A DNA stretch of 58,000 bases, taken from contig CM055102.1 in NCBI GenBank assembly GCA_029204225.1, positions 26,952,922 through 27,010,921 on the forward strand, given 5' to 3'. The stretch comes from Diphasiastrum complanatum (lineage: Eukaryota > Streptophyta > Lycopodiopsida > Lycopodiales > Lycopodiaceae). The position numbers were made by a program, and so were the translations under genes. This document shows positions 11,004 through 24,719 of this stretch, in pieces (positions within the stretch are counted from its first letter, which is position 1; each line of letters begins with the position of its first letter). Under the pieces are notes generated by a model. The model saw only the letters and a list, made by a program, of their open reading frames with translations. It ran no database searches and had not been told where the DNA came from.

Positions 11004-12150
11004 CAGTAGTATTTTCGTTTCATTTCACCTCTTTCATATTTGCATGAATACTAAATCCTTGCTCATTGAGATTTTCAATATGTACGCTGATACAACAGCT
11101 ACATTTGCTAAGCAGCCGCTATGGAGTTGCAGTCAATATACTGCCCCGTGTATATCTAGTTGCTTGTTGATTCTTATTTGTAAATATGATATGAGGGTTT
11201 GCGAGCAAATTAAGTGACTAGTTGTCAGGCAGATCAGGACCTAGTATTCTGTGTCTGCTAAGAGGAGATTTGGAAACATATTTGTTTCTGCAGTGGATTG
11301 TGTTTTGCAATACATTAACCTGCTTCAATTTGAAGAATTGCCTTTCTTTCTTTGACAACTGTTTGAAAATTGGTAGTGATGTTGCCTTGAAATTCTTATA
11401 CATGATTGATAACCATTTTGTTTAGAAAAATAAAGTCTCTCTGGTGTAGAGGAATAAGATTTGATCTGTACATACCTTTACACGCTGGTTCTGGTCATTT
11501 TCATGGTTAGGGATCTGGTCTAGAAATTTTGTGCTCTCTGAAAAAGGACTGCTTTGCTATTAACCTCTGACCAAAAGTACAGAGAGTAAAGAATTAGCAC
11601 AATCTGGGATCACTGTAAAAGCAAGAGGACATAATCAGTCCCAAAAGAGCTGCATAATAGAAGATCAATATTCTATATCTCAGAAACAACAACAACAAAG
11701 GTGGAAAAGGTTTTAACTTCTGCTTTTTCTTGAGATTCAATGAAAATTTCCCAAATGCCTCCTAAGAGATTCATATGTTAATGTCACATAGGAATGTTTT
11801 ACTTTGTATTATGACATCGTGGTTTATTAGCCATAAAATGAAGACAAATTTTGAGCCAACTTTATGTCCACAAGGTTAGTAAGAAGAAGTTTATAAAAAA
11901 GAAAATAACAAATGCTGCAAATGGAAACAAAAAAAGTAACATTACATGCTAGATAGTGTGTAAGAACAATGCTGCTATTGTTCATGATTGGAAACACTAC
12001 CAACCAAGCTGTGCACGTGAGTTAAAATTCTCAAGAGGGAATTTTTTGTTCTTCTTGACCTTGCGCCCTTGCACATGCCTTAAAACTTGGGTCCAACTTC
12101 ATCCTATATGTATAGTGGCAATGGATGGCTTGCAGGTTTTGGCCATGTCC
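11004..12150. other. 3' flank of unit 1 and non-coding DNA
   Basis: The part to about 11420 aligns with the 3' flank of the second copy (for example 'ATCTGTGTCTGCTAAGAGGA' in both), consistent with a shared 3' untranslated region. From 11430 to 12150 I see no gene. Confidence 0.5.
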
Positions 12151-12154
12151 CATC

Positions 12155-12410
12155 CTTGGGTTAGTCTTGCACTGACACATGCTCTTGAATACTTCTCAGA
12201 GAGCGGCCCAAAAGAATAAAACATGTTCATACATGACAAGACCAATTAAAGGGATTATTGAACTTATTTCTAGAATTGGAACTCCCAAAACCATCAAAGA
12301 CTATTATCCCCTTGCCAAGCTCAACATAGCAAAAGCTTTAGCTATGATGCTAGCCCCTTGCCTCCTCATACATCATCAACTCCAACCTAGCTAGTTCCAT
12401 CAAAGGTCAC
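12155..12410 (+). pseudogene. LINE reverse-transcriptase relic
   Basis: The codons around 12238-12394 read 'KGIIELISRIGTPKTIKDYY' and then 'PLAKLNIAKALAMMLAPCL'. This matches the plant LINE RT pattern G-I-I-x-L-I ... I-x-D-Y-x-P-L-x-x-L-N followed by an Ala/Leu-rich helix. Frame changes and a stop at 12392-12394 break it. No YADD motif or endonuclease is nearby. The assignment rests on this one block. Confidence 0.45.
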
Positions 12411-12499
12411 TCCTTACTTGGCAACATACCAAATGTTTGGATGGGCATGGACCTTTTCCTCTACCACAGCCTTAACCCATTGCTTCTCAAACAATCTAG

Positions 12500-13045
12500 A
12501 TAAAGCCTTTGATACACTATGCTTCATGATAGTCCAAGTATGATTCTTGAGAAAGATTGGCACTCTCTATCCATTGCTTTTTTCCAAAGATTTGCATCAA
12601 AATGCTCCAAAGCCTCATGGACAATAGATGGCTCTTTCGCAAAATAAATTGTAGATCTGTCAATGAACCTAAATAGTGGAGTTCTGATTTTGGTTGACCT
12701 TCTTGGACTAATAGGTTTAAGTTATGGTTGTTGTTGTTGATCAAGTACATCTTTGTCAGATTCGCTACTAAAAGAGTGAACTCTTGAAGCATTAGGGCTA
12801 TACGGATGAGATTCAATGGTACTCGAAACAAGAGCATTAATAGAGACAATTTCAATCTTGTGTTTACCCTCTAAATCCCTGAATTAATCTTCAATAAACT
12901 TAACATCCCTATTGACAAATATTTTATCAGTTATATGGCCATATAGCTTATAAGTTTTATTTTCAAAGGAATAACCAACAAAAATTGACTTTGTGCTGAA
13001 AGCATCAAGCTTCTTCCTAAGCTCATCACGAGCCAGACCTCACAC
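12500..13045 (-). pseudogene. Ty1/copia pol relic: integrase end to RT start
   Basis: On the minus strand from 13045 downwards the frames read 'DELRKKLDAFSTKSIFVGYS', 'KTYKLYGHITDKIFVNRDV', a stop, 'RRSTKIRTPLFRFID' and 'EPSIVHEALEHFDANLWKKA'. This is the region between copia integrase and the RT, including the usual 'W..A' start of the RT. Stops and frameshifts are present throughout. It is one of several separate copia pieces in the window. Confidence 0.75.
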
Positions 13046-13059
13046 CACATCATCAATTG

Positions 13060-13700
13060 TTTTGTATTAACTAAAAAATAATAATTCAGTACAGATCAAA
13101 GTACAGCAAACAATAAAATAACAAGTACAAAAGAAAAAAGAAAAGTACAGAGAAGAGAACAAAGAACAGAGAGAAAGGAGTACAGAGAGGAGTGAAAGTT
13201 GCCAGGGCCAACGCAACGAGGCAATGTGGTTTCATGCATGCTTTCATGTATGGAGAGAGGGAGAGGGAGAGGGAGGGAGAGAAATAGCTTTAAAGTAAAT
13301 AGAACGTTTTTTTGAAGAGGAAAGGGTCTCCCAGGGTTTAGGCTTTAGCAAGCATTGATTCTTAAACTATTTTCAAGGATTCTTGATAAGCAAATCAGGC
13401 AATTCAAAAAGCTTGTGCAAGTTTAAATCAAGGCATAGATCTCCAGGGATTGATAGATTAAAGCATTGGCAGTGTATTTGAAATAATTGTGAAAATGAAA
13501 CAGGGATCAAGGAGTGAGAAGCAGGTTACAATGTGATGCATAAAGGGATAATTCATACACAAGATTAGCTGTGGAAGAATTGGCATATCATATACCAATG
13601 AACTCTTGACTATAAATAATCGATATGAATTTTTGAGCTCGGCATTTGAGTGTTTTAAGTTGGGCATTTGACACTCACTATATCGGTTTTGTGTCCTTGA
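13060..13700. other. Non-coding, purine-rich
   Basis: No gene is visible. An A/G-rich strand and a short GGGAGA repeat (about 13251-13281) stand out. Confidence 0.5.
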
Positions 13701-13707
13701 GCCCTTG

Positions 13708-16599
13708 TTAGTGTGGGTAATCTATGGCTCTGCATGCTAGACGGATCCTCACAATGTTCCATGCGGTACTCTCCTGGAACAACGTCATAATATTGCTTCC
13801 CAACAACAAATTTTCTTGGCAGCATAGATAGAACCCAAATGTAGCATCCATGGCTAGGATGCTGTTATGGCCAAGAGAGAGCATCTTCTCCGTTTGAAAT
13901 TTTGTTTGGATGCCCAATATGAATGGCGGATTTTCCATCTTGCTAAATCTTTGATAGAAAAAAAAACTATCTTCACATTTTGTATTGTCCATAAATGGAC
14001 ACTGCATGCATCATCTTTGTGCAACTCAAATGTCTCTCGTGACAATTTCATAGATAGGTTTAAAATATCTTGTTTGGTGAGAAAATCATCTCTCGACGGG
14101 AGAAAGCTAGTTTCTTTTGCTAGCTAGCATTACTTTTTGCTCATTGATGATTTGATTTGGGTTTGCCTTCTCGTAAAGTCTGCACAATACCCAACGCTTT
14201 TTCTCTTTCGACAACCTAGGGGAAAATTGAGCTCTAGAATGAAGTGATGATACATCCAAAGGACCATGACATGGTTGTCCATTTTTATCGACATGGGGTC
14301 TCTCAATAAAACACACTTATGCAATAGCGGGCCACTGATATAGTTGCTTAATAGAAAAATTACATTGGCAACCTCTTGACAAGCTCTCACCTCGACTTAC
14401 CAAGCTTCGTCTACTTCCTGGACCCTGTCTTGGCCTTTGGGACCTATCTTCCAAATTGGGCTCCACATTTCTATTGTCGTTTGGTCCATACATACACCAA
14501 TACCTACAACACAATAGAAATAATAAATCCAAAAACAAAAAAAACGTAACCCCATCTGTAGCATATATTTTTTACTTACCATGTACGTTGTAGAAAACTA
14601 TCTGGCTTTGGATGTTTCAAATCTCCAGGTGCATTTGACTTTATACGAAACTTTGAGAAATTTGTGGGTGCCTCGTCATTTTTTTCCTCACCCTCAATGA
14701 ATTGCTCAACTCGCGAGTATGGAATGTATGCAATTTCAGACTCAAATGATTTTCCCTCACGATTTTGAGTTGTAACTTTGTCCCATTCCAAATCTGTAAA
14801 GCAAAATGTGCCAGGAGGCGATTCTTGCACAACTCTAAAAGGGGGCTCTGTGGCCCTAGCAATAACTTTTTATTTCTAAATCATTCTTCAAAAACACACT
14901 GTCATTTATAACCTCATGCCAAATCATCTTACCTTCAATAAGATTATCTCTCGATGCCACTTCAGGAGGCAGAGACACTTCTTTATCAGAAACATAACTC
15001 CTCATCTCAATTTCTACAAGTGCAAGAGAATTGTCAATTTTCACAAGTGCTTCAATATTGGTCACAAAAACATATAGCATTTTGACATTAGGGAGATCCA
15101 TCCTACCTCCATCAAGAGTATATCTCAAGGCAACTTCATGAGGCGGAAACATGCCAGCGTCATTACTTGATATCAAGCGTGGTGCTTCACAATAGCTACT
15201 AGTTGTAGCCTCTACAAGTGCAAGTGAATAATGGTTAAATATGTGTAGTCTTACAAAATGCTTACATATCGTAAGTTTATAGTTATTGTACATGTAGACA
15301 TTAGGTAGATTTATCTTACCTCCAGTAAAATAAGTACTAGTTGTAGCTTCTACAAGTGCAAGTGAATCGTGGTTAAAGAGATTTAGTCACACAACAACGT
15401 ATGGACAGATGTGCAAGTTCGGGATCGTACAATCTGAAGTGTAGAAATTAGGGAGATCCATCTTACCTCCAGTAAAAGTATCTCTCAAGGCAACTTCATG
15501 AGACGGAAACACACCAACTTCATTGTTTGATATCCCGCGTGGAGACCCAAGATAAGTACTAGTTGTAGCTTCTACAAGTGCAAGTGAATCATGGTTAAAG
15601 AGATTTAGGCATACAACAAGTATGGACAAATGTGCAAGTTCAGGATTGTACAATCTGACGTGTAGAAATTAGGGAGATCCATCTTACCTCCACCAAGTGT
15701 AGCTCTCAAGGCAACTTCATGAGGTGGAAACATGACAACATCATAATAGGTCGTAGTTGTAGCCTCTACAAGAGCAAGTTAATCATGGTTAAAGAGATAT
15801 AGTGATACAAAATGCCTACAGATCCTTTTACTTTATATAAAAAGAAAATGCACGTCAATATTGATCACAACAACATATTGACGAATGCGTAAGTTTAGAA
15901 TTGTACCTATAGACACTAGGGAGATTTATCTTACCTCCAGTAAAAGTCTCTCTCAAGTCAACTTCATGAGACGGAAACACACCAACTTCATTGTTTGATA
16001 TCCAGCGTGGTGTTTCAAAATAACTACTAGTTGTAGCTTCTACAAGTGCAAGTGAATCATGGTTGAGTCATACAAAATGCTTACAGATCCTTGTAGTTTA
16101 TATAAAAAGAAACATTGGTCACAACAACGTATGTACAAATGCGCAAGTTTAGGATTGTACAATCTGATGTGCATAAATTAATGAGATCCATCCTACCTCC
16201 ACCAAGAGCATCTCTCGAGGCAACATCATGAGGCATAAATAAGCGAACATCAAAATCATTCCTAGTTGTAGCTTCTACAAGTGCAAGTCATTCATAGTTC
16301 AAAACATACAAATGCAAGTAAGTCATAGTTAAAGAGAAACAATCATACACAATTCTTAGCTTATGTGGTTTTAATTATTATTGGTTATGATCATTAGAAA
16401 AAAAACGAGCAAAAGTTTTGGCATGATATTCATTGAATGTGATTTTATGTTGTGATATTGGGCTACAACAGTATGCAACCTTACTAGCACAAGTCGAACA
16501 ATTTGCATCTACATCGACCTTGAAGCAAAAAAAGATCGACTCGACTACATCGATGTTGACTTCACCAACTCGACTTAAGTCCATCGACTTCAACTCCAT
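13708..16599 (-). pseudogene. Mutator-like transposase pseudogene with mini-exon array
   Basis: Read from 16599 down, a tentative first exon (ATG at 16597-16599, 16599-16485) ends at a GTAAGG donor in phase 1. It is followed by seven tandemly duplicated phase 1-1 mini-exons. Next comes an exon at 14823-14580 ('SPPGTFCFTDLEWDKVTTQ', 'EIAYIPYSRVEQFIEGEEKN') that splices at GTAAG to an exon starting at 14503 ('YWCMYGPND', 'CQCNFSIKQLYQWP', 'KKRWVLCRLY'). The frame then reaches 'PPFILGIQTKFQ' and 'GHNSILAMDATFG', the start of a MULE-type DDE transposase domain with its first Asp. The last part has in-frame TAA, TAG and two TGA codons (about 14317, 14120 and 14010-14050) and stops before the rest of the DDE and any SWIM zinc finger. 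It is therefore a truncated, inactive transposase. Family assignment is fairly sure; the 5' exons are inferred from splice sites and phase. Confidence 0.6.
14933..16274 (-). repeat. Tandem array of seven phase 1-1 mini-exons
   Basis: In minus-strand order the exons are 16274-16197 (78 nt), 16039-15935 (105), 15765-15688 (78), 15571-15467 (105), 15349-15320 (30), 15211-15107 (105) and 15013-14933 (81). Six acceptors share TTGTAG|A(A/G)GCTACAACT; the last exon diverges after TTGTAG|AAA. Donors are GTAAG in five and GTAGG in two. Each exon reads E-ATTS.Y ... (F/L)PPHEVALRDT..GG with no stop. Each length is divisible by three, so any subset could be spliced while keeping frame. The introns are also copies of one another (for example the GGGAGATCCATC and GGTTAAAGAGA blocks). 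Exon starts are 138-274 bp apart. Confidence 0.75.
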
Positions 16600-16649
16600 T
16601 GATGACTTCTCAAGGGCGGACAACTCGACTCGACTTGTTCGACACCTTT

Positions 16650-19280
<2,631 letters not shown>

Positions 19281-19283
19281 TGG

Positions 19284-19525
19284 ATAGCTATGAGGTGCAC
19301 GGAAAGCCTCAAGATAACATCACATCACAACCCTCCCTTCTGCGTCGATAGTTGTGAGATGCACGGATAACCTCTACATAACATCGCATCACAACCATCC
19401 ATTCTAATATGCACATCTACAATCCACAAAACACCACGAGGTGCACAGATAGCCTCCACATAACATCGCATCATAGCCCTCCATTCTAATACGCACATCT
19501 ATAGTCCACAGAACTCCATGTGAAT
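19284..19525. repeat. Three-copy imperfect tandem repeat
   Basis: Three diverged copies contain GAGGTGCACGGA-like starts, then CATAACATC(G/A)CATCA and CCCTCC(A/C)TTCT. The second and third also share TGCACATCTA/CGCACATCTA ends. The period is about 65-90 bp. Confidence 0.7.
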
Positions 19526-19654
19526 AGCCTCACCATTCAAAGAATTTTGTTCTTGGCATAGGCTAGAATAGTAAACAAGTTCTGACATTTTCACGAAGGA
19601 AAATGGATGTGCTTCCTCAGGCTCAATCCTCTGCACCTTCTTTTTTTTCTTTTC

Positions 19655-19700
19655 TTTTTTATGTGCACTTTCCAAATGTCAAAAGGTGCACGTAAAAACA
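19655..19700. repeat. GTGCAC-centred inverted repeat
   Basis: TTTTTATGTGCAC and GTGCACGTAAAAA face each other across about 17 bp. A closely related inverted repeat occurs at 41482-41526, which points to a dispersed repeat family. Confidence 0.5.
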
Positions 19701-20395
19701 AATTGACAACAAAAGAAAAATTAAAATCTATTTTCAGATCGAGAATTGTCTACCTCCTGGGCTATTCCACCGTCTGAAGGGTTTTCGCATCGGACGAAGG
19801 CCCTTGCTCAACATAATGGCCTCGCCCCCTATTATTTCAAGTGGATGGCTTGGATTGTCTTCCAACATGGAACATTGCAACCTTGTCAACAACATGGAAC
19901 ATTAAGACCTTGTCATGGATATCCCTATGGGTGAGGCTACCTCTTATATGAAAACACCCAACTCTAAGATAGTTAGACTCCTCTTCTCCCTCTACTACCT
20001 TTTCAATTAAGTATTGATATTTTTGGTATATAAGATTTGATTCCCTTTTTACACACTTTTATAATATCTCTCATTCTCTCAACATCAACACGCGCACACA
20101 CTCACACATCCCTTTGTTTGTACGATCCATTGCCATACTTGTAGGTGTTCTCATGATCAGATCCTATTAGGTCTCGCAATCCTATTAGACCTCGCACTTC
20201 TCTTAGCTTCCACATTTGTGCATTGGAATTTGGGTTGGGAGCCGAAGCGCTAGAGCAACCTGTGAACGTGAGTTTATGATTTCAGCTGTTCGAACTGCTA
20301 CAGGCTCAAATTCTGCTGTGAACTAAATCCAAAACGCATTTCTTACAGAGCGCACAGATATTCCAAAGCTTGCAAGTCATCAACAAATTCTGGAA

Positions 20396-20662
20396 ATGGA
20401 AAGAGCGATGTCACCACGGTCACCCACTCTGAACCTTGAGACGGCCGTACGTCCTCAGCTCATCACCGTTGTGAGGAACTCGTCTTTTGTGAGAAAGCTT
20501 GACACTATAGCCGAGGACTACCACCTTACAAAATGGAACCACACAGAATACTCTGATATCGCTGCAGCTACAGATGCTGCTTCAACCGATCTGCAAGACA
20601 AGCTACTCGGTCGCAAAATTGCCCACACTGTTGGCAACAACCACCCACAACTCTTAGATTAA
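20396..20662 (+). CDS. Unrecognised small protein, paralog 2 (88 aa)
   Basis: The ATG at 20396 opens an 88-codon frame ending in TAA. It is homologous to the frame at 10752-11003 on the same strand, 9.6 kb away. The best conserved block is SPTLNLET, LITVVRNSSFVRKLDTIAE, DYH. Relative to paralog 1 it lacks four codons before NHTEYS, gains about 19 codons in a region rich in Ala, Asp and Leu, and ends earlier because TCC GGT became TAA TCA GGT. The upstream flank has a TATATAAG at about 20027-20034 and shares CCTATTAGGTCT and TCTCTTAGCTTCCA-type blocks with unit 1. No membrane segment, signal peptide or known domain is seen. Function is unknown. Confidence 0.5.
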   Translation: MERAMSPRSPTLNLETAVRPQLITVVRNSSFVRKLDTIAEDYHLTKWNHTEYSDIAAATDAASTDLQDKLLGRKIAHTVGNNHPQLLD

Positions 20663-21240
20663 TCAGGTGTTGATAAGGCTTCATATTCAAGATAGCAGTT
20701 TTATTTTATTTTTCATTTCATATTTGCATAGATACTAAATCTTTGTTCATGAAGATACAGGTATGGAATTACAGTCAACATACTCGCCGTCGACCATGTA
20801 AATGTAGTTGCTTGTTGATTCTTACTTGTAAACATTTTATGATGGTTTGTCAGCAAGTTAAGTGACCAGTTTTTAGGCAGATCAGGGCATAGTAATCTGT
20901 GTCTGCTAAGAGGAGCTTCGGAAACTTATTTGTTCCTGCAGTTGATTTCGTTATGCAATACATAAACCTGCTTCAATTTGGAGAAATTACTTTCTTTAAC
21001 ATAGTAGGTGTGTTTCAAATTGTTGGTAATGGTCAGCTCCAATTTCCCATTCATGATTGAAGCCATTTCATAGTATCTCTCTAGATCCCTTTGCACGGTG
21101 ATTCTTGGTAATCTTCATCATAAGGGCTCTGGTCTAGATTGTGCTTTCTGGAAAAGACTCCTTCAACTAATAACGTTTTTCAGTACAGAGAGAGTAAAGA
21201 GTCAGAACAAACTCGGATCACTGTACAAGCTAGAGGAGAC

Positions 21241-22225
21241 GATTGTTTCAATTAGCTCAAGTGAAAGATGACTAGAATTTCACTTACTCTACCAAAGAAT
21301 TATTGTGAGATGTGAGATGAAAAAAAACTAAAAAAAATAGATTCTTAATAAAAGGTTATAGTATGTATATCTTTATGATTACACACTTTTCTGCAATCAA
21401 TGGTTATAGGATATCTTTATGAATATTAAATCTCTGGTCCCATTTCAGCTCAAGAGGTTTGAAGAAAATTTAAATATTGGAAACCGAAGTTGCAGTGACT
21501 CTTCTATTGGGTCAAACAACCCAAGAATGTGGTGACTAGGATTGGATTGGAAGAAGCCATAAATGAAGTATGTTGGGGGGGGGGGGTGGGTTTGGGGGGA
21601 GGCCCTGTCTGAGGGCCTTCCTAATTGCTGGGAGGGTCCTCGCCCATCATGCAAGGCCCGAGTACTTCGAGCCTTCCCCTGCGTAATGCCATTGTGCGAA
21701 GGGTTTTTTTTTTTTTGGGCCGTATAGTACGGCCAGCGGCCGTACGTGGGACTAGGTTTTTTTTTCATTTTTTTTTTGGTCCGTACGGTACGACTGTACG
21801 CGTGGACCAGTCTTTTTTTCTTTTTTGGTTTTTTGGGGCAAATTTTTTTACATTTGTGGTGGAATGTGGATGTGGACAGCCAATGACGGGCTGCCACATA
21901 GCACATGCACATTCCACCGGAGAGAGGAGAGAGAACGTGCATTTCATAGAGAGAGAATGACAGATTCCTAGTAGAGAGAAAATTGGATGGACATTATGCT
22001 CTTGGAGGTGGTCCCAAAATACAAAGGACACCTGAGCACAAGGCATTACAAATTAGAAAGGCCACTAGAAAATTAGTTTTCCAACGTAAAGGATGATGAG
22101 GCATACCCCCATTTTTAAGCTGAATTTTTATTATGAGCCCCACATCTAGACTCTATGAGCCACCTCTCTCTCTCTCTAAACTTTCCGTATAAACTTGGAG
22201 TGGGTCTTATGAAGTCTTTGTGGCT
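21241..22225. other. Non-coding, homopolymer and G-tract rich
   Basis: No gene is visible. 21574-21599 carries several G tracts (a candidate G-quadruplex). 21700-21850 has long T runs and small inverted repeats such as GGCCGTA-TAG-TACGGCC (about 21718-21734). Lys-rich frames across the T runs are artefacts. Confidence 0.5.
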
Positions 22226-22227
22226 AT

Positions 22228-22467
22228 TGTTACCACATAAGATTAGACATAGTTGCACAGAAACTAAAGAAACAAAATGTTTATGTTACCAAAGCTCTGC
22301 TAGCTCTCGACTCCCAACTTGACGAATATCTCGAAGATCTTGAAGACCTCAAAAACAAAGATCTTGAAGACCTCGAAAATGAAGACCTCGAAGACCTCGA
22401 AAACGAAGACCTCGAAGGCAAAGACCTTGAAGACGAAATGTTTTCGAACAACAGGAGAAGGTAGAAC
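22228..22467 (+). other. Acidic Glu-Asp-Leu repeat open frame, no ATG start
   Basis: A stop-free plus-strand frame without a convincing ATG reads 'AQKLKKQNVYVTKALLALDS', 'QLDEYLEDLEDLKNKDLED' and further EDLE(N/D) repeats, ending at TAG near 22465. The repeat is a minisatellite of 9-21 bp units (GAAGACCTCGAA). The non-repeat start is amphipathic and protein-like. It could be an exon remnant or a transposon-encoded C-terminus lying just upstream of the copia LTR at 22556. Confidence 0.3.
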
Positions 22468-22555
22468 GACGTGAAACGAAAATGTTCGAGACACCCAAAG
22501 ATCGAATACTTTCGACACCTCACGCTCGAAAGGACTGAGAATATCAAAGAAGTAC

Positions 22556-23171
22556 TGTAAAGTACAAATCCCTAATATGATATGATGACGTCAATAGAAG
22601 AACGTTAGGGTGTGCCTAATTGTAATCTATGATTAGTCTTAGATTGTTTAATCTATCTAGTCAAAATATTACTCTAAATATATGCAATTGCTATATGCAC
22701 CAAAATATACACAGATACAGATAGACAGAAACATAGAATAGAAGTCCGCTAGGGAGCGAGACATTGTAAGCATGATCCACAGAGATCCAAGTAGTCCGCT
22801 AGTAAGCGAGACACTGTTCGTGGGAGAACATCGCTTCTCTCACGCCAATGCGTTGTGTGGGTCTGTCACACAGTGCTTAAACCAATAGGATCAATAGATG
22901 ATGTTGTAGCCATTATGCACATATCATTTGAAATTGTTTGATCTCGATTAAATTATTGTCTGCTTATTGTTCGTGTATCTCATTCGCTTGGTTATATCTA
23001 TTATGCACATAGGTTCAATCATGTTGAATGTTGAGTTAACTTAAACGTAGGTCGGCAGTGTTTGTCTACATTCTGGAGGATTGTAGGAATGATATAGCAA
23101 GCAGTGACCAGCAATCATATCTGAACTCCATCCGAATTTATTCGCGTTTGTTTCGCTTCCGATTCTCTTCA
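22556..23171 (+). repeat. 5' LTR of a copia element
   Basis: It starts TGTAAAGTAC and ends TCTTCA, and is followed one base later by a primer-binding site and a gag start. The length is about 616 bp. It contains an internal duplication (GTCCGCTAG...AGCGAGACA, twice). No 3' LTR was found, so the boundaries are inferred. Confidence 0.55.
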
Positions 23172-23208
23172 GTGGTATCAGAGCGATTCTCTTCAGTGGT
23201 ATCAGAGC
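23161..23208 (+). repeat. Duplicated primer-binding site (2 x 24 bp)
   Basis: A 24-bp unit (GATTCTCTTCAG followed by TGGTATCAGAGC) is present twice in perfect tandem, giving primer-binding sites at 23173-23184 and 23197-23208. Either could anneal initiator tRNA-Met. Confidence 0.85.
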
Positions 23209-23324
23209 AGCAGAGTCGGTAATCAGAGCTTCTTATAGTCTGACATAGCTGCAAAGCTATCGAATCCAGGAGGCAAAGCGTTCAAGACAAGGAACCATTA
23301 ACAAGTGAGAACACAGTTCACAGC

Positions 23325-23680
23325 AATGGCTTCAATAAGTAGTATACAATCAAAGATCTGTACAATCCTCGACTCATCGGGGGTCCTAGTATGGAAGATA
23401 AAGACTCTCTCATATTAAAGGGAGAAGGGCTATGGACCTGGGTAGGCAGCACCGAAGAGATGCCTACAACTACAGGCAAAGAGCTACGCGAATGGAGAGA
23501 GAAGAACGACAAGAGATTTTTCATCCAGGAGGTCTTTCTCATCCACTTAAGAAGAATGTTCATCCACAAGGGGAGCTGTGCTCATCCACAAAGGAGATTG
23601 TCAACAAGAAACTAGAATCAAAGCAATCATTTTTTTATATGCATAAGCTCTTTGACAAATGAAGGCTATCTTTAATGAAT
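23325..23680 (+). pseudogene. Copia gag N-terminus, truncated
   Basis: The ATG at 23325 gives MASISSIQS..., then 'VLVWKIKTLILKGEGLWTWV', the usual copia gag start (W-K-x-x...L-x-x-x-G-L-W). The run of frames 23391-23615 and 23432-23662 shows small frame slips. The element breaks off near 23680, with no zinc knuckle, protease or pol. Confidence 0.65.
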
Positions 23681-24239
23681 CATGAAAATAGTAATCAACG
23701 TCAACCTCTTTCCTTCCAAAGATTATAAATGAACCTTGTCTACAAGATGTCAAACCTCAATCAAAGTGTTAGTAGAGAAATTGATCAAACTCATCAACAA
23801 TATGATGCTTAATTCAAGTTGCCCTACTAAGTTGATCACATATGCAAATTTATTATTTTTTTCTACCCTCAAGCTTTGATACCATGTCAAAAAGTAATGA
23901 TCCAAAACTACTTCAAACCCATAGAATAGCTAACAATCATTTATGCATTCATCAATAGAATCCAAAACTAGGTACTTCATCAATCTCCAATATACAAATA
24001 TAGAGATAAGAGCATAATCAATTCAATAGAGTAACTTCCAATACAATGTGAAAAATGCAAATAATAGCTTGACTAGGCCATTTTTTTATGTACGTACATC
24101 GATTCCACACGTGTTGACCCTAAAAACCCACCTGTGAATTATAGGCCTAGGTAGGCTAGTACCTAGTCTTAAATGTAGGAAAGGTCATTTTCAAGTTTCA
24201 TTAAACCCTCATGCAAAGGTAGAGCAATCATACTCTTGA
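23681..24239. other. Non-coding, with a degenerate minus-strand primer-binding site
   Basis: 23873-23884 is GCTTTGATACCA, the complement of a one-mismatch primer-binding site, which suggests an old copia leader on the minus strand. No coding region is recognisable. Confidence 0.4.
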
Positions 24240-24708
24240 CATGTTGGACTCTACTGTCCTTAGCTATGAGAACACTATGCAGTTTCTTAATGGATGGAAG
24301 GTAATATTGGATGGAAAAACTTTCTACAAGATTGGAGTATTAGTCTCCCAATCCATTTAGGATGACTTGGACAAGCTCTACGTCTTGGATTTTGTCACCA
24401 ATGGATTCTAGCCCCTTGTTTAGAGACTTTACTATAATAACATAGTTCTAGACACTTTCATCACTTCTCACCATGCTTTGAAGGACTTAATTTCTCAACA
24501 TGAGCACTTTTGAAGTGTTTCTTGACTCATAAATAGCTTCTAATGAGTCTCATGCCTCCTTGGCTGAGGCACGCAAAGCTACCTCTTTAACAATTCATTG
24601 CTTACATTCATCTTATCAATCTAGCATGGTCTAGAATTGGTAGCTCCTCCAAATCCTTGCTAAACATGGCTGATCTTTCAAGTAACCTGCACCAAAGCTC
24701 TGATACCA
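24240..24708 (-). pseudogene. Copia primer-binding site and gag relic
   Basis: The complement of 24697-24708 is an exact primer-binding site (TGGTATCAGAGC). Reading down the minus strand, gag fragments follow: 'AWESLEAIYESRN'-like at about 24560-24530, then 'VLMLRNKVLQSMVRSDESVQ', 'NYVIIVKSLNKGLESIGDKI' and 'VELVQVILNGLGD'. This is the copia gag (UBN2-type) core. Several stops break it. Confidence 0.7.
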
Positions 24709-24719
24709 TGTGAAGAAAA

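Noticed and set aside
21445-21942. 165-aa minus-strand Lys/Pro-rich frame
   Set aside because: Composition follows T runs and G-rich repeats; no domain, and an overlapping frame on the other strand is equally open.
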